Positions 1-9,198 of a stretch of DNA of 64,000 nt are shown piece by piece. The stretch is from an uncultured Gammaproteobacteria bacterium. GTDB lineage: Bacteria; Pseudomonadota; Gammaproteobacteria; Pseudomonadales; Pseudohongiellaceae. Every line of letters starts with the position of its first letter. Positions within the stretch are counted from its first letter, which is position 1. The notes beneath the pieces were generated by a model that worked only from the letters and a program-made list of their open reading frames with translations, was not told where the DNA came from and made no database searches. The stretch spans positions 1-64,000 of the forward strand of contig CAJXIY010000001.1 of the NCBI GenBank assembly GCA_913054495.1, written 5' to 3'. The translations under genes were made by a program, and so were the position numbers.

Positions 1-2
1 CA

Positions 3-62
3 CCCAGCGCGTTCTACACAGCAAATACTGGACCCCACGAGTTCAATCTCGAAGTCCAATAA
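3..62 (+). CDS. Possible C-terminal end of a gene entering from the left
   Basis: One frame from the left edge reads PSAFYTANTGPHEFNLEVQ and stops at TAA 60-62. The composition looks protein-like, but only 19 codons are visible, so it may be chance. No function can be given. Confidence 0.22.
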   Translation, partial: PSAFYTANTGPHEFNLEVQ

Positions 63-161
63 GCTACCGGTATCACTAATTCCGGCAAATGTAACCAGCA
101 TCACATAAGCGGAAGTATTCGCTGGACTATTCACCGCCATCGGCAACAATGTATTAAGCAA

Positions 162-2666
162 GTGCAATGCCGTACCGTGCCGGGCGAGGTATTTACAATG
201 TGGACCCTCAAGCTACCATGGCTTTCCCCGAGGCAGGACTTGAGTAGAGAGAAACCTGTTATTCACCGCTCTCGCTTTTCGCCTGTCACCTCCACGTCTT
301 CTCGTATTCCCCGCTGCGCAGCGGCGTCTTTGCTCTGCTTGCTGGCTTCGATTGCACTGGCATCGGAGCACGCTGCTATGGGAATGAAAACCAATGCCGA
401 TGGTAGCGCCAGTATCAGCATCAGCGCGCCCCACACCTTCGCCTCTGTTTTTCTGGACGGTGATGTATACAACAGTGACTACAGCCTCGAGATTGCAGCA
501 GAAGATCGTGGCCAGTTGGCCAGTATTTTCATGGCAGGCACATTCAACGGCGACTGGCATTTGAAGTCTGCCAGCGGCTGGAATGCCTGGGACCCTGTCA
601 CCGAGCAGCTAACGCCTTTTGCCGAAGCAGTCCTGACTGAGGTGGTGGATATCGAAGCTTTCACGAATTCCTACCTGGCGGCAGGCGACTATGTAATCTA
701 TGCCGCTTATCAGCTTGCAGGGCAGGACCTGGTGGTCGCTCTGAACCCTCTAGCTTTTGAGGTGCAGGCTGCGAATGCAGATAGCTTGCATCGCTTCGCG
801 TCGGACGCGGCCATGGAAGCCTATTTGAAGCAGGGTCTGGAGACCAGCGCGTCGGATCAGGCCTATGCCGAACTGGAGGCCAGTACCCTGGACGCAGTCG
901 ACGGCAGTATTGCCGCTGATGCGGCGGACCGCGTATCCACCACCAATCTGCAGGAAGGCGATGTGGATGAAGCCGACACTATCAAGACCGATGGCAGTCA
1001 CCTGTTTATGCTGCGCAACTGTGCCACCAAAACTTGCCTGGTCACCTATGAACTCGATGGGTCGGCGGCGACGGCCAGCGAGTTGTCGAGTCTGGAACTG
1101 ACCACCACGTAAACAGTTGATGGCTTGTACCTGATTCAAGACCGGGCGCAAGGCAACGATCTGCTGGTAACCGTGGGAGGCAGAAACTCGTACACCAGTA
1201 GGTGGCTTGACGTCTGGTATTGGACCAGTAATGAAACCCACGTCGAATTTCTGGACGCCAGCGATCCGGCGGCGCTGGTTTCGCTGGAGACCCTCAGCAT
1301 CGAGGGGCAATTGGTTTCCAGTCGCAGAATTGGCGACGTGCTCTACTTGGTTACCCGATACACACCGTACCTGGCGGGTTACGAAACTTATGCCTACAGC
1401 GATGAGTCCCGACAAAATAACGCTGAGCTATTGACTGGCAGTACCCTCGATGACCTGCTGCCCAAGGTCACCGATTCCCAGCAGCAGGTAAGCAATCTGA
1501 TCGACAGCAGCGATTGTTACCTGCCCACCAGGTCGCTGGATGTGAACAGCGATCCTTCCATCATTACCGTTACCGCGATTCCACTGGCTGCACCAGGTGA
1601 GCAGCAAAGCACCTGTTTTCTGGGCGATTCGGAAACCCTGTACATGACCGCCGAGTCCCTCTACCTGGCGACCACCCAGTATAACTATCAGACATTCAGC
1701 ACCGCGGCATTGGTGTACGACCCTCAGCACACTACCGCGATTCACAAGTTTGCCCTGCAGGGCGGGGGCATCGAATATCGCGGATCGGGGCAGGTGAGGG
1801 GGCATCTCGGCTGGGCCGAGGACAAGAAATCGTTTCGCATGGGGGAAAATGGTGACTATCTCAATATCGTGACATCGATAGGTGACACCTGGGGTCAGAC
1901 CTCCAGTACCCGGCTTACGGTGTTGAAGGAAGCTTCTCAGGGCAATGCATTGCAGGTGGTCAGTGTAATCGACGGCATCGGCAAGCCAGGTGAACGTCTG
2001 TACGCCGCTCGTTTCCTCGGCAACCGGGCTTACCTGGTGACCTTCCGTTTGACCGATCCACTGTATGTAGTCGATCTGAGCGATCAGGAAAACCCGGTCA
2101 TCGCCGGCTCCCTGGAAATTGAAGGCTACTCCGATTACCTGCACCCCATCAGCGAGTCCTTATTGCTGGGTATCGGCAAGGACGCCATCTTCGATGATAC
2201 TTCGTCGGATTTCGGTGGCGGCCGCGGGGCCTGGTACCAGGGCTTGAAACTATCCCTGTTCGATGTGAGCGATCCCGCTAATCCCAGCGAGGTGGCGGCC
2301 CTGGTACTGGGTAAACGGGGCACCGAACCCGCGGTGTTGAGCGACCATCATGCCCTGTCGTTCCTGCCGGCCAGCGGCACAGAACCGGCACGCCTGGCAA
2401 TTCCTGTCGATCTTAATGACACCATACCGAGTTCGACATCCTTTAATCCCGCACTCCCCAATGCCTACTACGACTATACTCATAGCGGCTTGTACAGTTT
2501 TGAGATCGATGCCGAAGGGATCACCCAGGCTGGCATTATTTTTGGAACCCAGCTCGGGTCGAATTTATTCTACGGAGAGTATACCGACCGATCCATATTG
2601 TTGAATGACGCGGTATTCTATATCCATCAGGGTGAGGTGTTGTCATCGAACTGGGGAGAACAATAA
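162..2666 (+). pseudogene. Secreted beta-propeller protein interrupted by an in-frame TAA
   Basis: Two open stretches, 162-1109 and 1113-2666, lie in the same frame and are separated only by TAA at 1110-1112. Together they resemble secreted proteins with a C-terminal beta-propeller domain (Beta_propel, PF09826). The family hallmark NLQEGDVDEADTIKTDG lies just before the first propeller strands at about 943-993, and the rest of the propeller is downstream of the stop. A hydrophobic segment with small residues near codons 50-68 looks like an export signal, so the true start may be later than 162 (ATG at 198 or a non-ATG codon). Bacteria have no known efficient TAA recoding, so I call it disrupted. 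A single sequencing or assembly error is equally possible, because the downstream 518 codons show no further damage. Confidence 0.7.
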
Positions 2667-2779
2667 AACCGGGGGCAGTACGGGTCGCCGTCAAGTCTGA
2701 TCTCCGTAACTTTAGTTCGCAGCATAAATATAAAACCAGCAATACTACCCGCAAAGTCCCTATGGTAGGATTTGACACC

Positions 2780-3910
2780 ATGAGAGCACTAACGCGAATA
2801 GCAAGCCTCGCTGTAACCCTGGCGATATCCTTGTCCGGGTTCTCAAGCTGGGCCGCAGAGGCCAGGGTGGCGATCGACGTCGCCTCGCTGGGACCGCAGA
2901 TCGGTGAGCGGGTACCCGATTTTGCCCTGCCAGACCAAGCTGGCCGAATTCAGACCCTTGATTCGATCCGTGGCCCGAACGGTACCATGCTGCTGTTTCA
3001 CCGTTCGGCGGATTGGTGACCCTACTGTAAAGCGCAACTCGTGGAGTTGCAGGGCCGCATGGAAGAACTTAAGAACTCTGGTATTGGTATCGCAGCGATT
3101 AGCTACGACTCACCCGCCGTACTCGCCGACTTCGCCGAGAGGCGCGGAATTACATATCCGTTGCTGGCGGACGTAGGCTCGTCGGTGATCACGGAATTCG
3201 GTATTCTCAATACCGTGGCGGCAGAAGGCATGGGTCCCAACCAGGATGATCCCGGCGTTATTGCCGATGTCGCGAAGTATGTGTCCGTCTTTGGCTCCAC
3301 TCAAGCAATTGTAGGCACCCCCTTTCCTGGCACTTTCATGCTCGACGCCCAGGGTCACGTCAGCTCGCGTTTCTTCGAGGAGTTCTACCGAGAACGCAAT
3401 ACCACGTCGAACGTGATGTTGAAACTGGGCATCGGTCTGTCTCCCATAGCCGCGATTACGGGAGAGACCACGCAGTTAAAGTTCACCGCCTACCCCAGCA
3501 ATACCACGGTGTTCGTCGGTACCCGTTTTTCCATCGCAGTCGACGTAGAACCGGGTCCAGACATGCATGTATACGCGCCGGGCGCGGAGACCTTGGGTTA
3601 CCGCGTCATCGGACTCAATCTGACTCCCTCCAGCCATCTCCGTTTCGAGCCAGTTGAATTTCCAGAGTCGGAGATCTATCACTTCGAGCCGCTCGACGAA
3701 TACGTGCCCGTGTATCTACGTCCGTTTACGTTGTTGCAGGAAGTCGTGGTTGAGGCCTCTGTCGCGGCAGCATCTGCTCTGGAAGACATTGACACACTGA
3801 CCCTGACGGGTAGCTTTGACTACCAGGCCTGCGATGACGAATTCTGCTTTAATCCGGTCTCGGTCCCGCTGACCTTCACCCTCGATTTAGAAGTCCATGA
3901 TAATCAGTGA
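2780..3910 (+). CDS. Redoxin/DsbD-like selenoprotein with in-frame TGA read as selenocysteine
   Basis: The frame runs from ATG 2780 through TGA 3017-3019 to the stop at 3910 (376 residues). Read through, the TGA gives HRSADW-U-PYCKAQLVELQ, a thioredoxin-fold redox motif in which Sec80 replaces the usual first Cys and Cys83 is the partner (UxxC). Residues 1-24 form a signal peptide, so the protein is periplasmic or envelope-located. Residues about 40-220 are the AhpC/TSA-redoxin domain. Residues about 240-376 resemble the N-terminal domain of DsbD, including YQACDDEFC (Cys351, Cys356). A thiol-disulfide or peroxide reductase role is inferred. ATG 2780 is chosen over ATG 2762 because TAGGA precedes it and the signal peptide begins there. 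A conventional reading would call two broken ORFs. The ORF after the TGA keeps frame and conserved domains, which argues for recoding rather than decay. No sel genes are in this window. Confidence 0.85.
3034..3050 (+). promoter_or_regulatory. Candidate bacterial SECIS stem-loop
   Basis: GCAACTC-GTG-GAGTTGC forms a perfect 7-bp stem closed by a GUG loop, inside the coding sequence. The stem starts 14 nt after the TGA, and the loop begins 22 nt after it with G as its first base. Known bacterial SECIS elements need a short upper stem, an apical loop about 16-37 nt after UGA, and a G in the first two loop positions. All three hold here. Confidence 0.75.
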
Positions 3911-3926
3911 TATGGGGTCAGGTCAT
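3911..3926 (+). repeat. Dispersed GGGGTCAG element, copy 1
   Basis: ATGGGGTCAGGTCA starts within a few bases of the selenoprotein stop codon. It matches the core of similar elements at 8535, 17240 and 24101. It may be a remnant of a REP-like or mobile-element end. Confidence 0.35.
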
Positions 3927-4019
3927 GCAAGTTGACACAATCATCGAATTCATCCCTTGCTAAACATCCCACGCCGCAGGAAACTAGTAAGCCCCGTCGT
4001 GGCTATTGAACGAATCATC

Positions 4020-4484
4020 ATGAATCAATATCGAGTCTTAAAACCACTTTTCGTACTGCTCCTCCTGGCCTGCGGTCACGCCAGCGTGCAAGCACAAACG
4101 CAGCAGGCAAGCCAGATCAGCATCGGCAATGGCGAGAACAACTGGATTACGGTAGAAGGTGTTATCCGGGATCAATCAACGCTGACGTTTTCAGAAGTGC
4201 AGATTGCTGGCGATGGCTGGTTGGTGATACATCCCTTCGAAGACGGAGCCCCCAACGGGGATAAATATGTCGCCTCAACCTACCTCGAAGACGGCAAAAA
4301 TCTCAACGTGAGCATCAATGTCCACAAAGGACTCGTCACCGGTGAGATGTTTATCGTGATGCTGCACCGGGATGTAAACGAGAACAAGGTACTGGACTTC
4401 GTTTTTATCGACGATCAAAACGTGATGGATACCGCCGTGTTCGAAGGCAGCACAATGATCGGTCATGCCATCGCCGCACCCTAG
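4020..4484 (+). CDS. Small exported protein, DUF7282-like
   Basis: This 154-residue protein starts with a signal peptide (MNQYRVLKPLFVLLLLACGH, cleavage near AQA) and is predicted to be exported. The mature part reads as a single beta-rich domain: an N-terminal ITVEGVIRDQSTLTFSEV segment, a GWLVIHPFEDG segment and a final D-V-N-E-N-K-V-L-D-F turn. This pattern recalls DUF7282-type domains (value followed by WLVIH, then YLEDGKN). No catalytic motif is visible. ATG 4020 is preferred to an upstream TTG at 3957 because it begins the signal peptide. It follows the selenoprotein gene after about 110 nt. The function is unknown. Confidence 0.8.
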   Translation: MNQYRVLKPLFVLLLLACGHASVQAQTQQASQISIGNGENNWITVEGVIRDQSTLTFSEVQIAGDGWLVIHPFEDGAPNGDKYVASTYLEDGKNLNVSINVHKGLVTGEMFIVMLHRDVNENKVLDFVFIDDQNVMDTAVFEGSTMIGHAIAAP

Positions 4485-4616
4485 TCAATAAATTAGGCAA
4501 GCCAGGCTTGAGCAGTTCACGACTAACGGGCTGAGTAATGCTGCCTGCTGCAAGCTGAAGAGTTTGTGTTCGTGTCGTTGAACAAAACTACTTGAAATAA
4601 CCCCGTCTCCTCCCTC

Positions 4617-5858
4617 ATGTCCAACAACGCTTCTCACGACTACGATGTCATCATTCTGGGTGCAGGTGCCGCCGGTTTGCTGTGTGCAATTACCGCCGCT
4701 AACCGTGGTCGGCGCGTGTTGGTGCTGGAGAGAGCGAACAAAATTGGTAAGAAAATATTGATGTCGGGAGGCGGGCGCTGCAATTTCACCAACCGCTTTG
4801 TGGAGGCCGAGCACTTTATTTCCAACAACCCGCATTTCTGTAAATCGGCGTTGAGTGCTTATACCCCGAGGGATTTCATTGCCCTGGTTGAGAAGCATGG
4901 TATCGAGTATGAAGAACGCCGGCACAGTCAATTATTTTGCCAGCATTCGGCTAAAGACATCCTCACCATGCTGGTTGATGAATGTGAGCTATCCGGCGTA
5001 GAGATACGCACCCACTGTGATATCAATCGTGTCGAGGTTCTGGAACGAAATTCGAAGAAGCCACACTATCGCGTTGAAGTGGAGCAGGGCCAAGCCACAA
5101 CCAGGAAATTATCAGGAATGAATTGTCAGTCACTCGTGGTTGCCAGCGGCGCGCTGTCGGTACCATCTTTAGGTGGCAGCGGTCTTGGTTACAAGATCGC
5201 CAGGCAGTTTTCTCTGCCGCTTACCGAGAGGCGAGCCGGACTGGTGCCGTTTATGTTTACTGATTCCATCAAGCCCCTGTGCGGGCGTCTGTCCGGGTTG
5301 TCCCTGGAAGTTGAAGTCAGATGCAATGCACAGGTTTTTACCGAACAGTTGCTATTTACTCATCGCGGCATCAGTGGTCCGGTCATACTGCAAATTTCCA
5401 ATTACTGGCGTGCCGGCGATGAAATCAGAATCAATCTTTTGCCCGCAACCGATGTCGGCGAGTGGCTATTACAGATCAAGCGGGAAAAAGTAAAAACCCG
5501 GCTAAAAACCTTACTGCGACAGAAGCTCGCTAAATCGCTGGTAAATGAACTAGAGGCGCTATGGTGGCCACGGTTTGCCCACACCCCAATAGTTGAACTT
5601 TCTGCCACCCAGTTGCGAGTCATAGGACGGCAAATTAATGCCTGGCACCTGAAGCCATCGGCTACGGAAGGCTATCGTACCGCCGAAGTAACGCTGGGTG
5701 GTGTCGATACTGACGCCATCAGTTCCAAGACCATGGAGGTAAAAGCACAGGCGGGGCTCTATTTTGTGGGTGAAGTGCTGGATGTTAGCGGTCATCTGGG
5801 TGGCTTTAATTTTCAGTGGGCATGGTCCTCCGGCTATGTGGCGGGGCAGGTTGCGTAG
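4617..5858 (+). CDS. NAD(P)/FAD-dependent flavoprotein, BaiN/YhiN (HI0933) family
   Basis: The 413-residue protein has the N-terminal Rossmann dinucleotide motif ILGAGAAGLLCAI (residues about 12-25). The family signature KIGKKILMSGGGRCNFTN lies near residues 42-60. The C-terminal GEVLDVSGHLGGFNFQWAWSSG is the second FAD-contacting segment of the HI0933-like family (TIGR00275). Members are cytoplasmic flavoproteins of mostly unknown substrate. A clostridial relative (BaiN) acts in bile-acid 7-dehydroxylation, but that role is not expected here. Length and both FAD motifs are normal for the family. ATG 4617 gives the standard N-terminus. It stands alone, 132 nt after its neighbour. Confidence 0.9.
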   Translation: MSNNASHDYDVIILGAGAAGLLCAITAANRGRRVLVLERANKIGKKILMSGGGRCNFTNRFVEAEHFISNNPHFCKSALSAYTPRDFIALVEKHGIEYEERRHSQLFCQHSAKDILTMLVDECELSGVEIRTHCDINRVEVLERNSKKPHYRVEVEQGQATTRKLSGMNCQSLVVASGALSVPSLGGSGLGYKIARQFSLPLTERRAGLVPFMFTDSIKPLCGRLSGLSLEVEVRCNAQVFTEQLLFTHRGISGPVILQISNYWRAGDEIRINLLPATDVGEWLLQIKREKVKTRLKTLLRQKLAKSLVNELEALWWPRFAHTPIVELSATQLRVIGRQINAWHLKPSATEGYRTAEVTLGGVDTDAISSKTMEVKAQAGLYFVGEVLDVSGHLGGFNFQWAWSSGYVAGQVA

Positions 5859-6154
5859 GGGCTCAGCCATGAGGGGACCGGAAGTCCTTGAAAAGCCGTG
5901 GATTGACCAGGACCACATCAGGCCTATCCGGACCAGCCCCAGAGCTAGTTCAGAGTGAGAACAAACGGGTGCTTGCAAAGGCTAACAACTCTGTCGCTGA
6001 AAATAGTAACTTTGTCCTCTTTTTAGCACCTTGTGCCTGCAAAAGTGCTACATTTGGAGCCGATCCGAGAAACTTCCAGAGCCGGCACCCGCAGTAAGGC
6101 GCAGCGATGCAGAGCCAGGCCTGGAACACTAATCTCAAAACAGGGGATGGAACT
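5859..6154. other. Intergenic stretch without a supported gene
   Basis: Short open frames here have no protein-like composition or ribosome binding site. No tRNA, terminator hairpin or repeat stood out. It presumably holds the promoter of the downstream haem/copper protein gene. Confidence 0.5.
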
Positions 6155-7549
6155 ATGAAAGATTCTAATAAGATGCTGTTGACGGGGCTGCTAGCTTTGC
6201 TTGCTTTTCCGGCGATCTCATTCGGCCAGACCGGAGAAATTACATTCCATAAAGACATCGTACCTATCTTGCAGCGTAGCTGCCAGAACTGTCACCGGAT
6301 TGGCGGCGGCGGTCCGATGTCTCTGGTAACTTACGATGAAGTGGCGCCTTTCGCCGGCTTGATTGAATTTAAGACCGGTTTGCGTGACCGGGCCGGTGCC
6401 ATGCCACCGTGGTATGTCGAGAAGAACATCGGCATACAGCGCTTTAAGAATGACACCTCCCTCAATGATGAAGAAATTGCTGCCATATCTACCTGGGCGA
6501 GAAGCGGAACACCGGAAGGAGACCCTGCGGATGCACCGGAGCCGCTGGTTTTCGACGACAGCATAAAATGGAAAGCCGGCACTCCGGATCTAGTCGTCAA
6601 ACTGGGTGAGCTTACCAAGCTGGCTGGAACTGCCGACTGGTGGGGCGAGATTGAGCCGGTGCCAACCGGGATGACCGAAGACCGCTATGTAAAATCGGTG
6701 GAGGTCATTGAGGTAAACGACATCGACATGACACAACTCTCTGGCACCGTCGGCGGTCGTTATATCTTCCACCATATGCTCTGGTTTACGGCACAAATGG
6801 ACAGCGAAGGAAACGTTCAGCGTGGCTTCAATCCACCATGGCCGGTACATGAAGTCGGGCGTAATGCGGATATTTTTGATGATAAAACGGGGCGTCTTTT
6901 ACAGGCAGGATCTGCGATTATTTCTGACTCGATTCATTTGCACTCCAACGGCAGAGATACTACCGCCCACCTGGAGATTGGTTTCATCTTCCAAGACCGG
7001 GACTTCGAGCCCAAGTATAGAGATTCGATCTTTTTTACCGGCAATGGTGTCGATATAAGCGTGGTTCCGAATCAGACAGATCAGGAACTGCATGCCTATA
7101 GTATTCTCCCAGCCCATACCAAGATCGTCTCTTTCGAGCCCCATTTGCATGCCCCTGGCACTCGTATGTGTCTGGAGGCGATCTGGGGTCATCAGGTCGA
7201 AACCCTGTCCTGTGTAGGCTACGACCATAACTGGGTGCGTACCTATCAATTTGAGGATTCCGCGGCACCACTTTTACCCGAAGGCACCATTCTTCATATC
7301 ACTGGTTATATGAACAACACGGACACCAATATGAATATCCCGGACCCGCGCAACTGGCAGGGATCCGGTAACCGATCTACGCAGAACATGTTTCTCGATC
7401 TCGGTATCCGGGTGACCATGAATGAGGAGCAATTCCTGGAAGCCATGGCGGAGAGGCGTGAGGTACTCAATATGGGACCGAATGACCATGTCATTGGCTG
7501 CCCTCTGTGCGGTGCAACTTTGGTATCACCGATCGAAGCAGAAGATTAA
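6155..7549 (+). CDS. Exported c-type haem / copper type II monooxygenase-like protein
   Basis: The 464-residue protein has a signal peptide (residues 1-24), then a CQNCH haem c motif (Cys43, Cys46, His47) with a plausible axial Met in AGAMPPW. The remainder resembles the two-domain copper type II ascorbate-dependent monooxygenase fold (PHM/DBH-like). FHHMLW (His206-His207) fits the CuH site, EPHLHAPGTRM (His330, His332) fits the CuM HxH pair, and the late STQNMFLDL provides a candidate CuM Met. A CPLC pair ends the protein. It is probably a periplasmic oxidoreductase receiving electrons through its own haem; the substrate is unknown. ATG 6155 (GGGATGGA upstream) is chosen over 6107 because the signal peptide begins there. 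The gene after it, 50 nt away, may be co-transcribed. Confidence 0.85.
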   Translation: MKDSNKMLLTGLLALLAFPAISFGQTGEITFHKDIVPILQRSCQNCHRIGGGGPMSLVTYDEVAPFAGLIEFKTGLRDRAGAMPPWYVEKNIGIQRFKNDTSLNDEEIAAISTWARSGTPEGDPADAPEPLVFDDSIKWKAGTPDLVVKLGELTKLAGTADWWGEIEPVPTGMTEDRYVKSVEVIEVNDIDMTQLSGTVGGRYIFHHMLWFTAQMDSEGNVQRGFNPPWPVHEVGRNADIFDDKTGRLLQAGSAIISDSIHLHSNGRDTTAHLEIGFIFQDRDFEPKYRDSIFFTGNGVDISVVPNQTDQELHAYSILPAHTKIVSFEPHLHAPGTRMCLEAIWGHQVETLSCVGYDHNWVRTYQFEDSAAPLLPEGTILHITGYMNNTDTNMNIPDPRNWQGSGNRSTQNMFLDLGIRVTMNEEQFLEAMAERREVLNMGPNDHVIGCPLCGATLVSPIEAED

Positions 7550-7599
7550 ATGGAGACAGACCACGTTTCCCGTTTATACAATTGAGGATATTAGAGAAA

Positions 7600-8532
7600 A
7601 TGAAACTACTAGCCAATGAATTGAGCATGGGTATGAAATTTCTACTGCTCGGCCTGTTGTTCCTGGTTACAATCCCTCTGCTGCAGGCAGAAACATTTAT
7701 GCAAAGCAGACCTGTCTGGCCTGCCTTCGAGGGTTGGCGCCCCAATCCTGATGGAACCTTCAATCTTATGTTCGGTTACATGAACGAAAATTGGGAACAA
7801 CAGCCCTTCGTGGAAATTGGAGATAGTAATTTTTTCTCACCGGGTGAACCGGACCAGGGTCAGCCGACCAATTTTTTCCCGCGCCGCAATCGCTTCACTT
7901 TCGAAGTATCGGTGCCCGCCGATTGGGGTGATAGGGAATTGGTGTGGACGCTGAATGTTAATGGTGTAGAAGCCAAGGCTTATGGGACGCTGAAACCGGA
8001 TTACCTGGTGGATAATATGGTAATTGCGTCTGAAACCGGTTCTTTGGGTATTGGGGTCAGTAGTCCTGAATCCAGAGCCAATATCCCTCCGGTACTCACA
8101 ATTCAGGGCGATGAAGTTCGCACGGCCGAGGTTGGTGAAGCGATTACACTGGTGGTTCAGCTTGAGGATGATGGGCTGCCAAGGTCCAGAAGCAGTTCTA
8201 CCAGGAGTGAAAGCGATCTGCTGCGCGTTCTGTTTCGCGCTCCCCAAAAACCTACGGTAAACAAAATAAATGCACTGTACATGAGCTGGAATGTCTATCG
8301 TGGGGAAGGCAGAGTTACGTTCGATCCGCCGCAAACCAAGGTATGGGAAGACACTCGTGTGTCGGCCAACTCCCCCTGGGGATCCTTGTGGTTGCCGCCA
8401 GAAATTCCGGACGACGGCATGGTTGAAGTAACCGCGACATTCGATGAACCCGGTACCTACGTGTTATGGGTACGCGCCGATGACGGTGGGCTCTATGCCG
8501 ATGGCTACATTACGGTTAACGTAACCGAGTAG
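7600..8532 (+). CDS. Exported protein of unknown function
   Basis: I do not recognise a family. The protein (310 residues from ATG 7600) begins with a signal peptide (FLLLGLLFLVTIPLLQAET); an alternative start at 7633 would give a more typical length before the hydrophobic core. The mature region has a WPAFEGWRPNPDGTFNLMFG segment, two beta-sandwich-like parts rich in V/T, and the C-terminal GTYVLWVRADDGGLYADG typical of Ig/cadherin-like folds. It lies 50 nt downstream of the haem/copper monooxygenase-like gene on the same strand and probably belongs to that transcription unit. A role as its periplasmic partner is only a guess. Confidence 0.75.
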   Translation: MKLLANELSMGMKFLLLGLLFLVTIPLLQAETFMQSRPVWPAFEGWRPNPDGTFNLMFGYMNENWEQQPFVEIGDSNFFSPGEPDQGQPTNFFPRRNRFTFEVSVPADWGDRELVWTLNVNGVEAKAYGTLKPDYLVDNMVIASETGSLGIGVSSPESRANIPPVLTIQGDEVRTAEVGEAITLVVQLEDDGLPRSRSSSTRSESDLLRVLFRAPQKPTVNKINALYMSWNVYRGEGRVTFDPPQTKVWEDTRVSANSPWGSLWLPPEIPDDGMVEVTATFDEPGTYVLWVRADDGGLYADGYITVNVTE

Positions 8533-8534
8533 AA

Positions 8535-8550
8535 ATGGGGTCAGAGTCTG
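8535..8550 (+). repeat. Dispersed GGGGTCAGAG element, copy 2
   Basis: ATGGGGTCAGAGT starts 2 nt after the stop codon of the preceding gene, the same position relative to a stop as copy 1. Further copies are at 17240 and 24101. Confidence 0.4.
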
Positions 8551-8596
8551 AGATGTTTCGCCACCGACCAGCTGACCTGCCAAGACAATTAAGCAT

Positions 8597-9088
8597 ATGA
8601 CAAAACTCCTGAAGCGAGCTGGTTTAAGCCTGCTGCTGTTGTTGCTGGTCGCGCTGGTGTCCCTGCGAACCTTCGGTTTTGAGCCGCAAGATCGGCGTCC
8701 TGGGCTGTGGTTGGTGGGGGATCTGGTAACGGAGCCGGTCTCGGACTGGATCTTTACCGATCAGTTTGGGGAAATATTTGTACAGACCAATACCCGCTAT
8801 GGCATTCCACATTCCATCACTACTTACTGTGTGGAGTACAACGGCAATTTTTACCTGTTCTCCGCCTACTACACCGGTGGTGTCTTTCCCGACACCAGAG
8901 GCTGGAACAGGAATGTGATGCGGGATCCCCGGGTGCGACTGAAAATGGGCGGTCGACTCTATGACCAGACCTTAAGATATGTCACCGATGAGGCCACGAC
9001 CGTACCGGTCATACAGGGGTTTGAGAGTAAGTACCCGGAATGGGAAAGCCCGGGTAACGAGAATGTGCATATTTTCCTGGTGCAATAA
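8597..9088 (+). CDS. Membrane-anchored or exported small protein, possibly split-barrel fold
   Basis: The 163-residue protein has an N-terminal hydrophobic helix (LSLLLLLLVALVSLRTF) acting as signal or anchor. The remainder has short beta-strand segments including GIPHSITTYCVEYNGNFYLFSAYY and NVMRDPRVRLKMGGRLYDQT. The second segment recalls the pyridoxamine-phosphate-oxidase-like/deazaflavin-dependent nitroreductase split barrel, where a similar R-x-P-x-V-R-L-K strand pairs with a flavin site. Sequence support is weak and no cofactor residues can be assigned. It lies between exported-protein genes on the same strand. Confidence 0.7.
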   Translation: MTKLLKRAGLSLLLLLLVALVSLRTFGFEPQDRRPGLWLVGDLVTEPVSDWIFTDQFGEIFVQTNTRYGIPHSITTYCVEYNGNFYLFSAYYTGGVFPDTRGWNRNVMRDPRVRLKMGGRLYDQTLRYVTDEATTVPVIQGFESKYPEWESPGNENVHIFLVQ

Positions 9089-9198
9089 GAGTTGGCAGCG
9101 GGAATTACGCGCAAGTGCCAGAACAAATAACCCTGTCCCTAATTGTCTGAATAAGCTACCTTTTAGCAAGCTCACATAATCTTCACTCGGAACACCTT

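Noticed and set aside
1110-1112. Reading the TAA as a recoded codon like the nearby TGA
   Set aside because: No bacterial system is known that inserts an amino acid efficiently at TAA; there is no SECIS-like structure, and selenocysteine uses TGA only.
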